Shown: in pieces, positions 42,162 through 51,773 of the stretch
How the letters are laid out: each line of letters begins with the position of its first letter
How positions within the stretch are numbered: position 1 is the first letter of the stretch
Source of the DNA: Actinomycetota bacterium
GTDB lineage: Bacteria > Actinomycetota > Actinomycetes > Streptosporangiales > Streptosporangiaceae
Assembly: GCA_027313705.1 (NCBI GenBank)
Contig: DAHVDE010000038.1
Span: forward strand, 34,984 to 98,983
Direction: 5' to 3'
DNA: 64,000 nt
Translations under genes and position numbers: made by a program
The notes under the pieces: model-generated
Database searches by the model: none
What the model was told of the DNA's origin: nothing
Seen by the model: the letters and a program-made list of their open reading frames with translations, nothing else

Positions 42162-44279
42162 TCAGGTGTCGATCCGCGTCGGGTCGAGTTCGGCGGCACC
42201 ACCGACGATGAAGTCGCGCCGCGGAGCCACCTCGCTGCCCATCAGCAGGTCGAAGATTCCCGAGGCGGCAGCCGAGTCGGCGATCTTGATCCGGCGCAGG
42301 GTGCGCCTGCGCGGATCCATCGTCGTCTCGGCAAGCTGAGCCGCGTCCATCTCGCCTAGGCCCTTGTAGCGCTGCGGCTGGTCCTTCCAGCGCTGGCCCT
42401 TACGCTCAAGTTCGAGCAAGGTTCGGCTTAGCTCGGCATCCGAATAGGTATAGATGTACTTATCCACTCCTTTTTTCGGATTGCTCAGCTCGATCCGGTG
42501 CAGCGGCGGCACGGCCGAGAACACCCGCCCGGCGTCGACTATCGGCCGCATGTACCTGTGAAACAGCGTAAGCAGCAAGCACCTGATGTGGGCGCCGTCG
42601 ACGTCGGCGTCGCTCATCAAGATCACTCGCTGGTACCTGGCCGCTTCGAGATCGAAGGCACTCCCCGAGCCTGCGCCAAGCACCTGGATGATCGAGGCGC
42701 ACTCGGCGTTCTTCAGCATGTCGGAAAGTGACGCCTTCTGGACGTTGAGTATCTTGCCCCTGATCGGCAGCAGTGCCTGAAACTCCGAGTCACGCGCCAC
42801 TTTTGCCGTGCCGAGCGCCGAGTCACCCTCGACGATGAACAGCTCGCTGCGATCATCGGCTGACCGGCAGTCCACCAGTTTCGCGGGCAGGGCCGAACTG
42901 GCGAGGGCCGACTTGCGGCGCTGATTTTCCCTGTGCTCACGGGCCGCGATCCTGGTCTTGGCAGCAGCAGCTACCTTTTCCAGCACGGCCTTAGCCTGCT
43001 GCCTGCTGCCACGCAGCTTGCCTTCGAGGAAGTTCCCGAGCTCGGCTGAGACGACCTGCCCGACGATCCTCGAGGCCGCAGGAGTGCCGAGCACTTCCTT
43101 GGTCTGGCCCTCGAACTGCGGCTCGGGCAGGCGCACGGAAATCACCGCCGTGAGCCCTTCCATCACGTCTTCCTTGATGACGGACTCGTCGCCTGATTTG
43201 AGCAGTCTGGTCGCCCTCAGCTGGTCGTTGACGGTCTTGACCAGAGCACGTTCGAAGCCGGTCACGTGCGTGCCGCCCTTAGGGGTGGCGATCACGTTCA
43301 CGAAGGACCGGGTGATCGTCTCGTAACCGCCGTCCCAGCGAAGCGCTATATCGACCTCCAGTTCGCGTTCTACCTCGGTCGGGGTGAGGTGGCCAAGATC
43401 ATCAAGTACCGGCACGGTCTCGGTGAACTGGCCTGACCCCGTCAGCCTGAGCACGTCGGTCACCGGCTCGCCAGCCGACAAGTGCGTGCAGAACTCGCTG
43501 ATCCCGCCGGCGAAGCTGAACTCGACCTCGCGAGGTGCACCGCCCGGCGCGAGACCTTCCGTGTCGAGGCGATTGTCGGTGATCGTGATGTTCAGGCCGG
43601 GGACGAGATAGGCCGTCTGCCTGGCACGCTCGACCAGCGAGTCGTAGTCGAGCCTCGCGCCTGGCACGAAGATCTGCTTGTCAGGCCAGAACCTGATCCT
43701 GGAACCTGTCCTGTTCTTCGGCACCTTGCCCTGCTTGCGCAGCCCAGAGACGCGGGTGAACTTCGCGTCAGGGCCGTCACCGGCAAACTCGCCAGGGACA
43801 CCGCGCCGGAAGCTGCCAAGCCACTCGTAGCCCTCCCTGTCGACTCGCACGTCGAGGCGTCCGGACAGGGCATTGACGACGGACGCGCCGACACCGTGCA
43901 GGCCACCAGAGGCCGTGTAGGAACTACCGCCGAACTTCCCACCGGCATGCAGCCTGGTCATGACCAGTTCCACACCGTTCAGTCCGCTCCTTGGCTCGAT
44001 GTCGACCGGAATCCCCCGGCCGTTGTCGCGCACTTCCGCCGACTGGTCAGGGTGCAAGATGATGTCGATCCTCGTGCAGCAAGCGTTCAGCGCCTCGTCC
44101 ACCGCGTTGTCGATGATCTCCCACAGGCAGTGCTGCATGCCTCGCTCGTCAGTCGAGCCTATGTACATGCCTGGCCGCTTGCGTACCGCCTCAAGGCCCT
44201 CAAGCACCGTCAGGTGCCGAGCCGAGTAGCCTTCGACCAGGTTCGCCGCCAGCGGCGTCTCCCTCAGGGCAGCCGTCAT
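42162..44279 (-). CDS. parE: DNA topoisomerase IV subunit B (ParE-type)
   Basis: 705 residues. GHKL ATPase motifs EIIDNAVDEALN and DNGRGIPVD, Toprim motif FIVEGDSALGTAK (ParE-like; gyrase B usually has SAGGSAK) and DADVDGAHI. Pairs with ParC at 11.5 kb to decatenate chromosomes. The frame is open 86 codons further upstream but the family start is MTAALRET with GAGGGGAG upstream. Its 3' end faces the cluster's last gene, 40 bp away. Confidence 0.93.
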   Translation of the reverse strand: MTAALRETPLAANLVEGYSARHLTVLEGLEAVRKRPGMYIGSTDERGMQHCLWEIIDNAVDEALNACCTRIDIILHPDQSAEVRDNGRGIPVDIEPRSGLNGVELVMTRLHAGGKFGGSSYTASGGLHGVGASVVNALSGRLDVRVDREGYEWLGSFRRGVPGEFAGDGPDAKFTRVSGLRKQGKVPKNRTGSRIRFWPDKQIFVPGARLDYDSLVERARQTAYLVPGLNITITDNRLDTEGLAPGGAPREVEFSFAGGISEFCTHLSAGEPVTDVLRLTGSGQFTETVPVLDDLGHLTPTEVERELEVDIALRWDGGYETITRSFVNVIATPKGGTHVTGFERALVKTVNDQLRATRLLKSGDESVIKEDVMEGLTAVISVRLPEPQFEGQTKEVLGTPAASRIVGQVVSAELGNFLEGKLRGSRQQAKAVLEKVAAAAKTRIAAREHRENQRRKSALASSALPAKLVDCRSADDRSELFIVEGDSALGTAKVARDSEFQALLPIRGKILNVQKASLSDMLKNAECASIIQVLGAGSGSAFDLEAARYQRVILMSDADVDGAHIRCLLLTLFHRYMRPIVDAGRVFSAVPPLHRIELSNPKKGVDKYIYTYSDAELSRTLLELERKGQRWKDQPQRYKGLGEMDAAQLAETTMDPRRRTLRRIKIADSAAASGIFDLLMGSEVAPRRDFIVGGAAELDPTRIDT

Positions 44280-44705
44280 CGCGCTCCCCTCGCTCGCCTG
44301 TGACTGTCGTGCTGAGCCAAGGGGCCCCGCATGGCAGTTAGCGCGTGTCCAGTACTCAGGGTTTCTCCAACCGCGGTAGGCGCGGCCGGCACCGGACCGA
44401 GGCCGCAGCGCCGAGAGACCGGGCCGGGCCGCGCCGAAACTTTTTCTGACCGAAGAATATCGGCCCCGAAGGACACCACGAGCAGACGCGCCGACCGCAT
44501 AGCTAACTAGCTGGGGCAACTTGCTCTTTGGCGGCATGTTGTATAAAGATCAAACCAGCGATCGGTAATCTGTTCGCCCACGGCGTACCGCTAGCCGGCA
44601 TGGGATGACTCAAGACTGGCTAGGTGTTGTGATGCGTAGAGAGAACGCAGGTTGTAGAAACCGGCCGGCAAACCCGTCGGCGGGAATCGGGCAAGGGAGG
44701 CGGAC
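44280..44705. other. Divergent intergenic region between parE and the small zinc-ribbon gene
   Basis: 426 bases that must hold both promoters. AT-richer islands around 44450-44460 and 44535-44565 stand out from the GC-rich background. No convincing paired -35/-10 sites or genes recognised. Confidence 0.45.
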
Positions 44706-44933
44706 ATGACCGGAGCGATGGCCCCTACAAAGCCGCTGAACTCTAATGACCTGTGCGACAGGTGCGGTGCTCCTGCTTACGTACGGGTAGTCCTGCCCGG
44801 CTCAGCTGAACTGCTGTTCTGCGCACACCACAATCGCCAGCACGCCCCGGCGCTGGCCAAGGTCGCGGTCGAGATCCATGACGAGACTGCCCGCCTGACG
44901 ACCAAGCCAAGCGACGATTCGTCCGATCGCTAG
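44706..44933 (+). CDS. Small zinc-ribbon-like protein (DUF7455-type)
   Basis: 75 residues. CDRCGAPAYVRV plus FCAHHNRQH gives a CxxC...CxxH set suited to zinc. I recognise it as a conserved actinobacterial gene located near the principal sigma factor. Start ATG with GGGAGG. Function unknown. Confidence 0.85.
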   Translation: MTGAMAPTKPLNSNDLCDRCGAPAYVRVVLPGSAELLFCAHHNRQHAPALAKVAVEIHDETARLTTKPSDDSSDR

Positions 44934-44971
44934 CGGTTAGGCGGCTTTCGCCGCAGTCAAGAGAGGCTTAT

Positions 44972-45009
44972 CGCGAGGCCCGGCACCAGCCAAGGTGCCG
45001 GGCCTCGCG
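44972..45009. terminator. Bidirectional terminator, 16-bp perfect stem
   Basis: CGCGAGGCCCGGCACC (44972-44987) pairs exactly with 44994-45009 around a six-base loop AGCCAA. It lies between the convergent zinc-ribbon and sigma factor genes. Confidence 0.85.
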
Positions 45010-45040
45010 CCTGCCTGCGTACCCGATCCGCCGCAGACTA

Positions 45041-45080
45041 CTAGCGGCCCGCCTCCCCTCAGCGGGATACGGGCCGCTAG
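45041..45080. terminator. Second hairpin after the sigma factor gene
   Basis: CTAGCGGCCCG (45041-45051) pairs with CGGGCCGCTAG (45070-45080), 11-bp perfect stem, 18-base loop, 13 bases beyond the sigma factor stop on the minus strand. Confidence 0.75.
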
Positions 45081-45093
45081 AGATAGCCTGTGC

Positions 45094-46935
45094 TCAGTCC
45101 AGGTAGTCCCGCAGAACCTGGGACCGCGACGGGTGCCGCAGCTTGGACATGGTCTTGGATTCGATCTGCCTGATGCGCTCCCTGGTGACACCGTAGACCT
45201 TGCCGATCTCGTCCAGGGTCTTCGGCTGGCCGTCGGTGAGCCCGAACCGCATCGATACGACGCCGGCCTCCCGTTCGGACAGCGTGTCGAGCACGGAATG
45301 CAACTGCTCCTGCAGGAGGGTAAAACTCACCGCCTCGCCCGGCTGGATCGCCTCAGAGTCCTCGATCAGGTCACCGAACTCGCTGTCGCCGTCCTCGCCG
45401 AGCGGTGTGTGCAGCGAGATAGGTTCCCTGCCGTATTTCTGAACTTCGATGACCTTTTCCGGGGTCATGTCCAGCTCGGCAGCCAGTTCCTCGGGAGTCG
45501 GCTCCCTGCCCAGGTCCTGAAGCATCTGCCGCTGCACCCTGGCAAGCTTGTTGATCACCTCGACCATGTGGACCGGGATCCTGATAGTGCGCGCCTGATC
45601 GGCCATCGCACGGGTGATCGCCTGCCTGATCCACCAGGTCGCGTAGGTGGAGAACTTGTAGCCCTTGGTGTAGTCAAACTTCTCGACCGCCCTGATCAGG
45701 CCCAGGTTGCCCTCCTGGATCAGGTCAAGGAACAGCATGCCGCGGCCGGTGTACCGCTTGGCCAGCGAGACCACGAGCCGCAGGTTGGCTTCGAGCAGGT
45801 GGTTCTTGGCGCGGCGGCCGTCTTCCGCGATCCAGTCCAGGTCATCCCTGACGTCAGGCGGCAGTGACCGGCCGCCGTCGGCCAGCTTCTCCTCGGCGAA
45901 CAGTCCGGCTTCGATCCGCTTCGCAAGCTCGACTTCCTGCTCGGCGTTCAGCAGCGGAACCTTGCCTATCTGCTTGAGGTAGTCCTTAACCGGGTCGGAC
46001 GTCGCGCCAGCTACGGCCACCTGGGCGGCGGGCAGGTCCTCGTCGTCGTCACCGTAAACGAACGCCTCGTCTTCCGACTCTTCAACAGCCGCCACGGTTA
46101 CCGCCACGGCCACTACCCCGGCCGCTGCCACCCCGTTGGCTGCCGGTTCGTCGTCTTCGGCATCCTCGGACTCGTCACTAACCTCATCGGCGAGATCGAG
46201 GCTGTCCTCGTCGCCGTCTACGTCATCACCGTCGAGCACGGACAGGTCATCGAGGTCGACGTCCAGATCGGCTACGTCAGCCAGATCAGGATCACCGTCG
46301 AGCTCTCCCGCTTCGCCAAGATCGGTCTCACTGTCCAGCTCGGTACCGTTCAGGTCCGCACCGTTCAGGTCCGCACCGTTCAGGTCCGTACCGTTCAGAT
46401 CGGTCATTCCGCCGAGTCCGGAGTCGGCGTGCAGATCGGTCGCTTCCGCCAGGTTCACGTCACCTTCCAGGTCATGCAGGCCGACGGGCGAGTTGCCATC
46501 TTGGCCAGATCCCTTGCCACGACTGCCGTTCGCACCCGCACGACCGGCGCCTCGATCGGCCCTGGTGCTGGTGCGTGACCGGCGAGTACCGGGCGCTGGG
46601 CTGGCCGGCGCCGGAATGGCTTGATCCACTACTGTATCCGCTCCGCCTGGTGCGCTCGTCCCTCCAGCGCGGTCCTTCTTGGCCGCTGGCTTGGCGGAAC
46701 GTCGCCGGCTTACGCCGCCGTCACCCACCCGCTCGCCAGCTTCCCGGCCATCTTCGTCCGCAGAAGACTGTGCTACCGGGGGCACTGCAGCGGGCTGTGC
46801 CTCAGAAAGCTGTGCCTCAGAAAGCCGTGCCTCAGAAGGCTGTGCACGGGATTGCTGCGGAACGCGAGCGCCTCGGCCTGCCGGCGTCGGCTGCCTCCGC
46901 GCCGCGGAGCTTGCAGTGCCTGCCACCGCGGTCAC
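45094..46935 (-). CDS. RNA polymerase principal sigma factor (HrdB/SigA)
   Basis: 613 residues. Sigma-70 regions 1.2-4.2 fill the C-terminal half: [16 protein letters not shown], region 2 with [27 protein letters not shown] of region 3, and the region 4 helix-turn-helix ending [11 protein letters not shown]. The N-terminal ~280 residues are acidic and low in complexity, with SEAQL and NGADL repeats. Principal sigma factor for housekeeping promoters. Followed by two strong hairpins. The symbol would be hrdB or sigA depending on convention. Confidence 0.95.
   Translation of the reverse strand: MTAVAGTASSAARRQPTPAGRGARVPQQSRAQPSEARLSEAQLSEAQPAAVPPVAQSSADEDGREAGERVGDGGVSRRRSAKPAAKKDRAGGTSAPGGADTVVDQAIPAPASPAPGTRRSRTSTRADRGAGRAGANGSRGKGSGQDGNSPVGLHDLEGDVNLAEATDLHADSGLGGMTDLNGTDLNGADLNGADLNGTELDSETDLGEAGELDGDPDLADVADLDVDLDDLSVLDGDDVDGDEDSLDLADEVSDESEDAEDDEPAANGVAAAGVVAVAVTVAAVEESEDEAFVYGDDDEDLPAAQVAVAGATSDPVKDYLKQIGKVPLLNAEQEVELAKRIEAGLFAEEKLADGGRSLPPDVRDDLDWIAEDGRRAKNHLLEANLRLVVSLAKRYTGRGMLFLDLIQEGNLGLIRAVEKFDYTKGYKFSTYATWWIRQAITRAMADQARTIRIPVHMVEVINKLARVQRQMLQDLGREPTPEELAAELDMTPEKVIEVQKYGREPISLHTPLGEDGDSEFGDLIEDSEAIQPGEAVSFTLLQEQLHSVLDTLSEREAGVVSMRFGLTDGQPKTLDEIGKVYGVTRERIRQIESKTMSKLRHPSRSQVLRDYLD
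46351..46395. repeat. 15-bp tandem repeat (three copies) in the sigma factor N-terminus
   Basis: Unit caggtccgcaccgtt at 46351, 46366 and 46381 (last copy one base different), with degenerate flanking copies. Codes repeats of Asn-Gly-Ala/Thr-Asp-Leu in the acidic region, in frame. Confidence 0.9.
46801..46845. repeat. 15-bp tandem repeat (three copies) near the sigma factor start
   Basis: Unit ctcagaaagctgtgc at 46801, 46816 and 46831 with one or two changes. Codes Ser-Glu-Ala-Gln/Arg-Leu/Pro repeats, in frame. Confidence 0.9.
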
Positions 46936-47369
46936 CCCTTCCTTCGCTGGCCGATATTTCGCCCCGCCTTAAGCACTACCCTTCAGGGTTACCCCTGCGG
47001 GTCACTGCCCCGGCGCTTACCGCTCAGCCGAACCGTCGCGCTGGCCAGCAGTGCGCGCCCGGCCGGGCTAGCAGGCGATACCGACACTCTCCTGCCATCA
47101 TCTGGTAGCGAGTAGACGCTACCGCCAGGTCTATGCTGGTCAGGCCATTACTTACTTGACCAGCGCTCGCCCTTCCTCCGGCAAGGTCCCCATCCCGCCG
47201 GATCAGGCAACCGAGGCGACCTGTTCCGCTCCCGTCCCCCACCTTAGGCGGAGTTGGATGGTAGGTCGTACCACCGCAACCCCTGTTCCCCCGATTCGAT
47301 CGGCCACCACAAGCACACGCCGAGAAAGCGTACCCACAACTTGTCAGGCTTGACCACGCCTGACCATGC
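46936..47369. other. Upstream region of the sigma factor gene
   Basis: 434 bases between the sigma factor start and the phosphatase stop. It should hold the sigma factor promoter and a long leader. It includes the inverted repeat GGTAGCG-agtaga-CGCTACC at 47104-47123. No gene recognised. Confidence 0.5.
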
Positions 47370-49649
47370 TCAACCGCGATCGCGCCCACGCACTCCCCCG
47401 CCCGGGTCCTTGCCGAAGACCTTGCCGAAAACCCGGCCCGAGTCCTTGTCACGCCCGGTACCCGCGACGTCATCTCCTGGTATCCGCAGCACGAGCACCG
47501 TGACATCATCGTCCTGCTCGTAACCCGCGAGCATGCGCTCGACGAGGTAGTCCATCAGTCTGCCTGGATCCTCGGCCACCAGGGCAGGCGCCTGTGCCGC
47601 CACCGAGACCAGTTCGTCAAGGCCGGCGTCCAGGCCGCGCTTGCGGTTCTCGACCAGGCCATCGGAGTAAAGCACTGCCGTGTGCCCGGCCGGCAGCTTG
47701 AACGGATACTGCTGGCGCGGACTAGCCCAGCCAAGCGGCGTCCCCGCTTCGGCCTGGTCAAGCCTGGGCGGCAGGCCAGGCCCGAGCAGCAGCGGCGGCA
47801 AGTGCCCGGCATTACCGATTACGCCCTCTCCGGTCTGCGGGTCTACCACCAGATAGCAGACCGTCGTCACCTGCTCGTCTAGTTCCGTGGCCATGAACAG
47901 CCGGTCTAGCCCGGCGAGCACCGCCGCCGGCCTTGGGTCGGTCAGCGCTAGCGCACGCAACGCGTTCCTGACCCGGCCCATCCCTGCGGCCGCAGTCAGC
48001 CCTTTGCCCATCACGTCGCCCGCCGCCACCGCCAGCTTGCCGTCTGCCAGCCGGAAAGCGTCGTACCAATCGCCTCCGACCTCGATGGAAAGCGGCTTAT
48101 AACAGGCTCTCAGCTCGATCCCTGGCACCTCGGGCAGATTGTCAGGCAGCAGGCTGCGCTGCAAGGTCTCCGCCGTGGTGTGCTCGCGCTCGTAGAGCAT
48201 CGCCCGCTCGAGCGCAAGCGCGCACTGCCCGGCCAGCGCCTCAAGGAATACCCGTTCCTCCTCCGTGATCTGCCTGGGCCCGGTAAATGAGAACTGGAGT
48301 GCTCCAAGCGGATTGCCGGAGGTAGTCAGCGGTAGTCCGATCCAGGCCCGTTCATCGCTGTGCCGCAGGAAGAACTCGGGATCAACCTCGCCCTCGAAGT
48401 GCCGCCGCAGGCTGTCTGGGCTGTCAAGCACAAGCGACCGCCGCTGGACAACGGCGGAGGTCATCACGCTCGGCAGGTCGAGCGGGATCTCACCGCTCAG
48501 TTCGGTCGGCTCGTCTGCGTCCTGCACACTGATGATGCGCAGCCTGGACTTGTCTTCGACGAGTGCCACGGCCGATCGGTCGGCGCCGATCGCCGTCCGG
48601 CCGACTTCAGTGATGACACCGACGACTTCGCGCACTGAAAGCGCCTCGGCCAGCAACGACGTCGCCTGCTGGAGCCTGGACGTGCGCAACGCGGCCGCGG
48701 AAAGCTGCTCGGTGAGCCTGCCACGCATCTCGTCAGCTTCGCGCTGGCTCGTGACGTCGGTGCTGGCGCCCATCCACTCCACGATCGCGCCGTCGCGTTC
48801 AATCGGAACCGCGCGAACGTCGTAATAGCGGTAGGAACCAGTCTTCGTGCGCACCCGGTAGGTGCCGTCAAAGACCGCCCCTGTCTTAATGCAGCTGAAC
48901 CAGTCCCGCTCGATCTTTTCTCTATCGTCGGCGTGAATAGCGGCAAGCCATCCGCCGGCCAGGTACTCGTCGACTGACTGGCCGGTAATCCACCGCCATT
49001 CGGGCGAATCCTCGCTAACCTGACCAGAAGGGTCGGTCATCCAGACCACCTGGTTCCCGGCTTGCACCAGGGACTGGTAGCGCTCGTTCGTGCGGCGCAC
49101 CGCCTCGGCGGCGGTCAGGTCGCCGGTGATGTCCATCGCGATCACGGTGACGCCTGTCGGGGCTCCGGTCGCGTCGTGCGCGGGAAAGGCAGAGAACGCG
49201 AGCCTGCGTTCTCCGGCCTGGCCGGACTGGCCAGGCTGACCGCTGCCGCTGCCGCTGACCGCGATCACGTCAGGCTCGGCCACCTGCCGCGGCACCGCCA
49301 GCCGGTCGCCGAGCGCAAGGTCGTCGGCCACCGGCCCGGCTACCGCGATCCGGTTGAGCACGGGCAGCCCGGAAGCGAGCACACTCCGCACCGCAGCCTC
49401 CGCTGTTGCCGCCATCGCGACGGGCCAGACCTGACCGATCGGATGACCGGTCTGCTCGGCTAGGGTCCCGCCCGTCATCTCGGCCAGGGAGCTACTTACC
49501 CGGCGCAATCGCAGGTCGGAGTCGATGAAAGCGAAACCGACCGGAGCCTGCGTGAGCAGTGCCTCAAGCATCGCGGTGTCGCATGCCTGCGAACCTGGGC
49601 GCGGGCGTCCAGCCTGCGGAACGGAGGTCGAAGCACTCAAGGAAAGCAC
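47370..49649 (-). CDS. PAS-PAS-GAF-PP2C (SpoIIE/RsbU-type) serine phosphatase
   Basis: 759 residues. Two PAS-like domains (about 30-185 and 190-310; the second has the PAC-type YRVRTKTGSYRYYDVRA), a GAF domain (about 325-480) and a PP2C phosphatase domain (about 500-735) with metal-binding GGDWYDAF, AAGDVMGKGL, YSDGLVENR and QDDDVTVLVLRI. No anti-sigma kinase domain follows. It likely dephosphorylates an anti-sigma antagonist in response to redox, light or small ligands. The GTG start is uncertain; TTG 49640 or ATG 49571 are possible. Confidence 0.88.
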   Translation of the reverse strand: MLSLSASTSVPQAGRPRPGSQACDTAMLEALLTQAPVGFAFIDSDLRLRRVSSSLAEMTGGTLAEQTGHPIGQVWPVAMAATAEAAVRSVLASGLPVLNRIAVAGPVADDLALGDRLAVPRQVAEPDVIAVSGSGSGQPGQSGQAGERRLAFSAFPAHDATGAPTGVTVIAMDITGDLTAAEAVRRTNERYQSLVQAGNQVVWMTDPSGQVSEDSPEWRWITGQSVDEYLAGGWLAAIHADDREKIERDWFSCIKTGAVFDGTYRVRTKTGSYRYYDVRAVPIERDGAIVEWMGASTDVTSQREADEMRGRLTEQLSAAALRTSRLQQATSLLAEALSVREVVGVITEVGRTAIGADRSAVALVEDKSRLRIISVQDADEPTELSGEIPLDLPSVMTSAVVQRRSLVLDSPDSLRRHFEGEVDPEFFLRHSDERAWIGLPLTTSGNPLGALQFSFTGPRQITEEERVFLEALAGQCALALERAMLYEREHTTAETLQRSLLPDNLPEVPGIELRACYKPLSIEVGGDWYDAFRLADGKLAVAAGDVMGKGLTAAAGMGRVRNALRALALTDPRPAAVLAGLDRLFMATELDEQVTTVCYLVVDPQTGEGVIGNAGHLPPLLLGPGLPPRLDQAEAGTPLGWASPRQQYPFKLPAGHTAVLYSDGLVENRKRGLDAGLDELVSVAAQAPALVAEDPGRLMDYLVERMLAGYEQDDDVTVLVLRIPGDDVAGTGRDKDSGRVFGKVFGKDPGGGVRGRDRG

Positions 49650-49871
49650 CTCGAGTCCATCCGAGCAGTCAAGGGAGGACCCCCTTCCCCGCTATCTCCG
49701 ACACGGACCTTCACTGGTACGGCATACAACCGGTTCTACCGGGCCTGCCCCCGAGCGAACCGAACGAGGCTTGCCCGCGACCGCCAGCTAGCCACCCAGA
49801 CTAGCCCTTATAGCATTTTAGCCAGGTCAGGCGCCGGTTAGGGGCCGTTACCCAGCATCTGAGCAGCTGAC

Positions 49872-50792
49872 TCAGTATCCAATCGGGCTTCCGGCGAACC
49901 GATCACGCAGCCCGTCGCCAACAAGGTTAAGCGCAACCACCACCAAGATAATCGCTGCTCCGGCCGGATAGATCTCCCACCAGTAGCCAGAATAGATTGA
50001 CTGCGCTCCGGCCGCGATCATGTCACCCCAGTCCGACGACGGCGGCTGCACGCCGAGCCCCAGGTAGCTGAGCGTTGCGAGCACGACGATAGCGTCAGCG
50101 ATTTGAAATGACACATTCACCGCGATCAGCCCGAAAGCGTTCGGCGCGATATGCCGTACGATCACCCGCAGCCGACCGCCACCCATGGCCAGAACCGCCT
50201 GCACAAACTCCCGGTTACCCAAGGTAAGCGCCGCGCCGCGGACCAGCCGCGCGGTACTGAGCCAGGATGTCCCGGCAATGACGAAAACCAGCAATTCGGG
50301 CGTAGGTTGAAAAATAGCTGTCAATAGCAGCAAGAGCACAATCACTGGAAAAGCGTATGCGGCATCAACAACTCGCATCATAAAGGCGTCGGCGGCACCG
50401 CCAAGGTAACCTGCGATCGCTCCCCACAGCGAGCCGATAATGGCCGCGAGCAAGCCGGCCGCCAGTCCAACCTCAAGCGAGAGTTGACCCCCGGTCATCA
50501 GCCGGCCGAGCACGTCGATGCCATCGGGATCGGTGCCGAGCAAATGGGCCGCGCTCGGCGCCCGGTTGCTGAGCAGCAGATTCACCTGCAAGATGTCACG
50601 TCGGTAGATCAACGGCCCGATATAGCAAAAAAGCACCATAATCGCGAGGATCGCCAAACCGACTCTGAGAGCGGGATTAGCCGGGCGGGCGGCTGCGGCA
50701 GGCTGGACAGGCCGGTCATGCCCGGTGCCGAGGCGCGGCCTGACCAGGCCTGGCCTGGCCACCGGGGCGGCATGTCTTCCCCTGACGGTCAT
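49872..50792 (-). CDS. Oligopeptide/dipeptide-type ABC transporter permease (DppC/OppC-like)
   Basis: 306 residues, one N-terminal helix plus about five more, the conserved HLLGTDPDGIDVLGRLM entry segment and the EAA-type loop with AVLAMGGGRLRVIVRHIAPN. Start MTVRGRH overlaps the DppB-like stop as ATGA; a longer frame overlaps that gene and is rejected. No ATP-binding subunit gene is in the window, so ATPases must come from elsewhere. Confidence 0.9.
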   Translation of the reverse strand: MTVRGRHAAPVARPGLVRPRLGTGHDRPVQPAAAARPANPALRVGLAILAIMVLFCYIGPLIYRRDILQVNLLLSNRAPSAAHLLGTDPDGIDVLGRLMTGGQLSLEVGLAAGLLAAIIGSLWGAIAGYLGGAADAFMMRVVDAAYAFPVIVLLLLLTAIFQPTPELLVFVIAGTSWLSTARLVRGAALTLGNREFVQAVLAMGGGRLRVIVRHIAPNAFGLIAVNVSFQIADAIVVLATLSYLGLGVQPPSSDWGDMIAAGAQSIYSGYWWEIYPAGAAIILVVVALNLVGDGLRDRFAGSPIGY

Positions 50793-51742
50793 GGTTTGCG
50801 GTACCTGACTCGAGGATCGGCGAGCAGGTAACCGATGTCGGCAAGCAGCGAGCCGGTCACGGCGGCGGTTCCGATGACGAGAATGAACCCGAGAAGCACG
50901 GGGAAGTCGTGCTTGAGTGCCGCCTGCCATAGTTGCCAGCCCACCCCCTCGATGTTGAACAGACTCTCCACTACCAGTGAGCCGCCAATGATCTGAGGCA
51001 GGCTAAGCCCGGCCAGCGTGATGACCGGGATCAGCGAGTTCCTCAGCACATGCCGCGCCATGACGCGGCGGGGACCTGCTCCCGCTCCCCTCGCCGTCCT
51101 TACGTAGTCGCTCGCCAGGCTCTCGATCGCCGCGGCTCGCGCGTACCTGGCGAAGATCGCGCCGGTAAAGATGGCGAGGGTCAGCACGGGCAAGGTGAGG
51201 GCCCGCCAGTCGGCAAGCACCCCGGCGATCCCTGGCTCCTGCGGACCTTCGGCGGCGAAAATGTGCAGCCTGACCGCGAACACCAAGATCAGCACCGAGC
51301 CGAGGAAGAAAGACGGCATACCATAGCCGACGTAGCTAAACCCGCGCAGTACCCGGTCGAGCGCCGAGTCCTTCCCGAGCGCCTGTACCAGGCCGAGCGG
51401 AACCGCGATCATGATCGCGAGCACGGCGGCGGTCAGTGTCAGCGCGAGCGTCCTCGGCAGGCTCGCGACGAGCAGCGATCCCACGCTCGTGCCCTGCACG
51501 GCGGAGGAGCCGAGATTGCCGTGCAGTACCTGACCGAGCCAGGTCAGGTACTGCAATACCACCGGACGGCCGAGTCCGTACGCGTGCCGGAGCGCACTCG
51601 CGTCACCAGCCGTCTGACCGGCCCCGAGCAGCGCCCGCTCAGGACCTCCAGGCAGCAGCCAGCGGAACCCGAACACGACCAGGCTGACAAGCGCAAGCAC
51701 GGCGACCGCCTGGCTCAGCCGCCTGACCAGGTAGGTGATCAC
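50789..51742 (-). CDS. Oligopeptide/dipeptide-type ABC transporter permease (DppB/OppB-like)
   Basis: 317 residues with six hydrophobic helices, N-terminal MITYLVRRLSQAVAVL typical of DppB and the loop ARGAGAGPRRVMARHVLRNSLIP. GTG start within a palindromic GGTGATCACC. Lies between the binding protein and DppC-like genes. Confidence 0.92.
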   Translation of the reverse strand: MITYLVRRLSQAVAVLALVSLVVFGFRWLLPGGPERALLGAGQTAGDASALRHAYGLGRPVVLQYLTWLGQVLHGNLGSSAVQGTSVGSLLVASLPRTLALTLTAAVLAIMIAVPLGLVQALGKDSALDRVLRGFSYVGYGMPSFFLGSVLILVFAVRLHIFAAEGPQEPGIAGVLADWRALTLPVLTLAIFTGAIFARYARAAAIESLASDYVRTARGAGAGPRRVMARHVLRNSLIPVITLAGLSLPQIIGGSLVVESLFNIEGVGWQLWQAALKHDFPVLLGFILVIGTAAVTGSLLADIGYLLADPRVRYRKP

Positions 51743-51758
51743 CGCAGGTGATCACCTG
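51734..51758. repeat. Tandem GGTGATCACC palindromes at the permease start
   Basis: Perfect palindromes at 51734-51743 and 51745-51758 (CAGGTGATCACCTG), 13 bp apart, containing the DppB-like start codon. Could hide the start in a hairpin or bind a dimeric regulator. Confidence 0.6.
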
Positions 51759-51773
51759 AATAGCATCGGCGGC

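Noticed and set aside
42162..44537. ParE with an 86-residue N-terminal extension
   Set aside because: The extension is low-complexity and the family start with a good ribosome site is at 44279.
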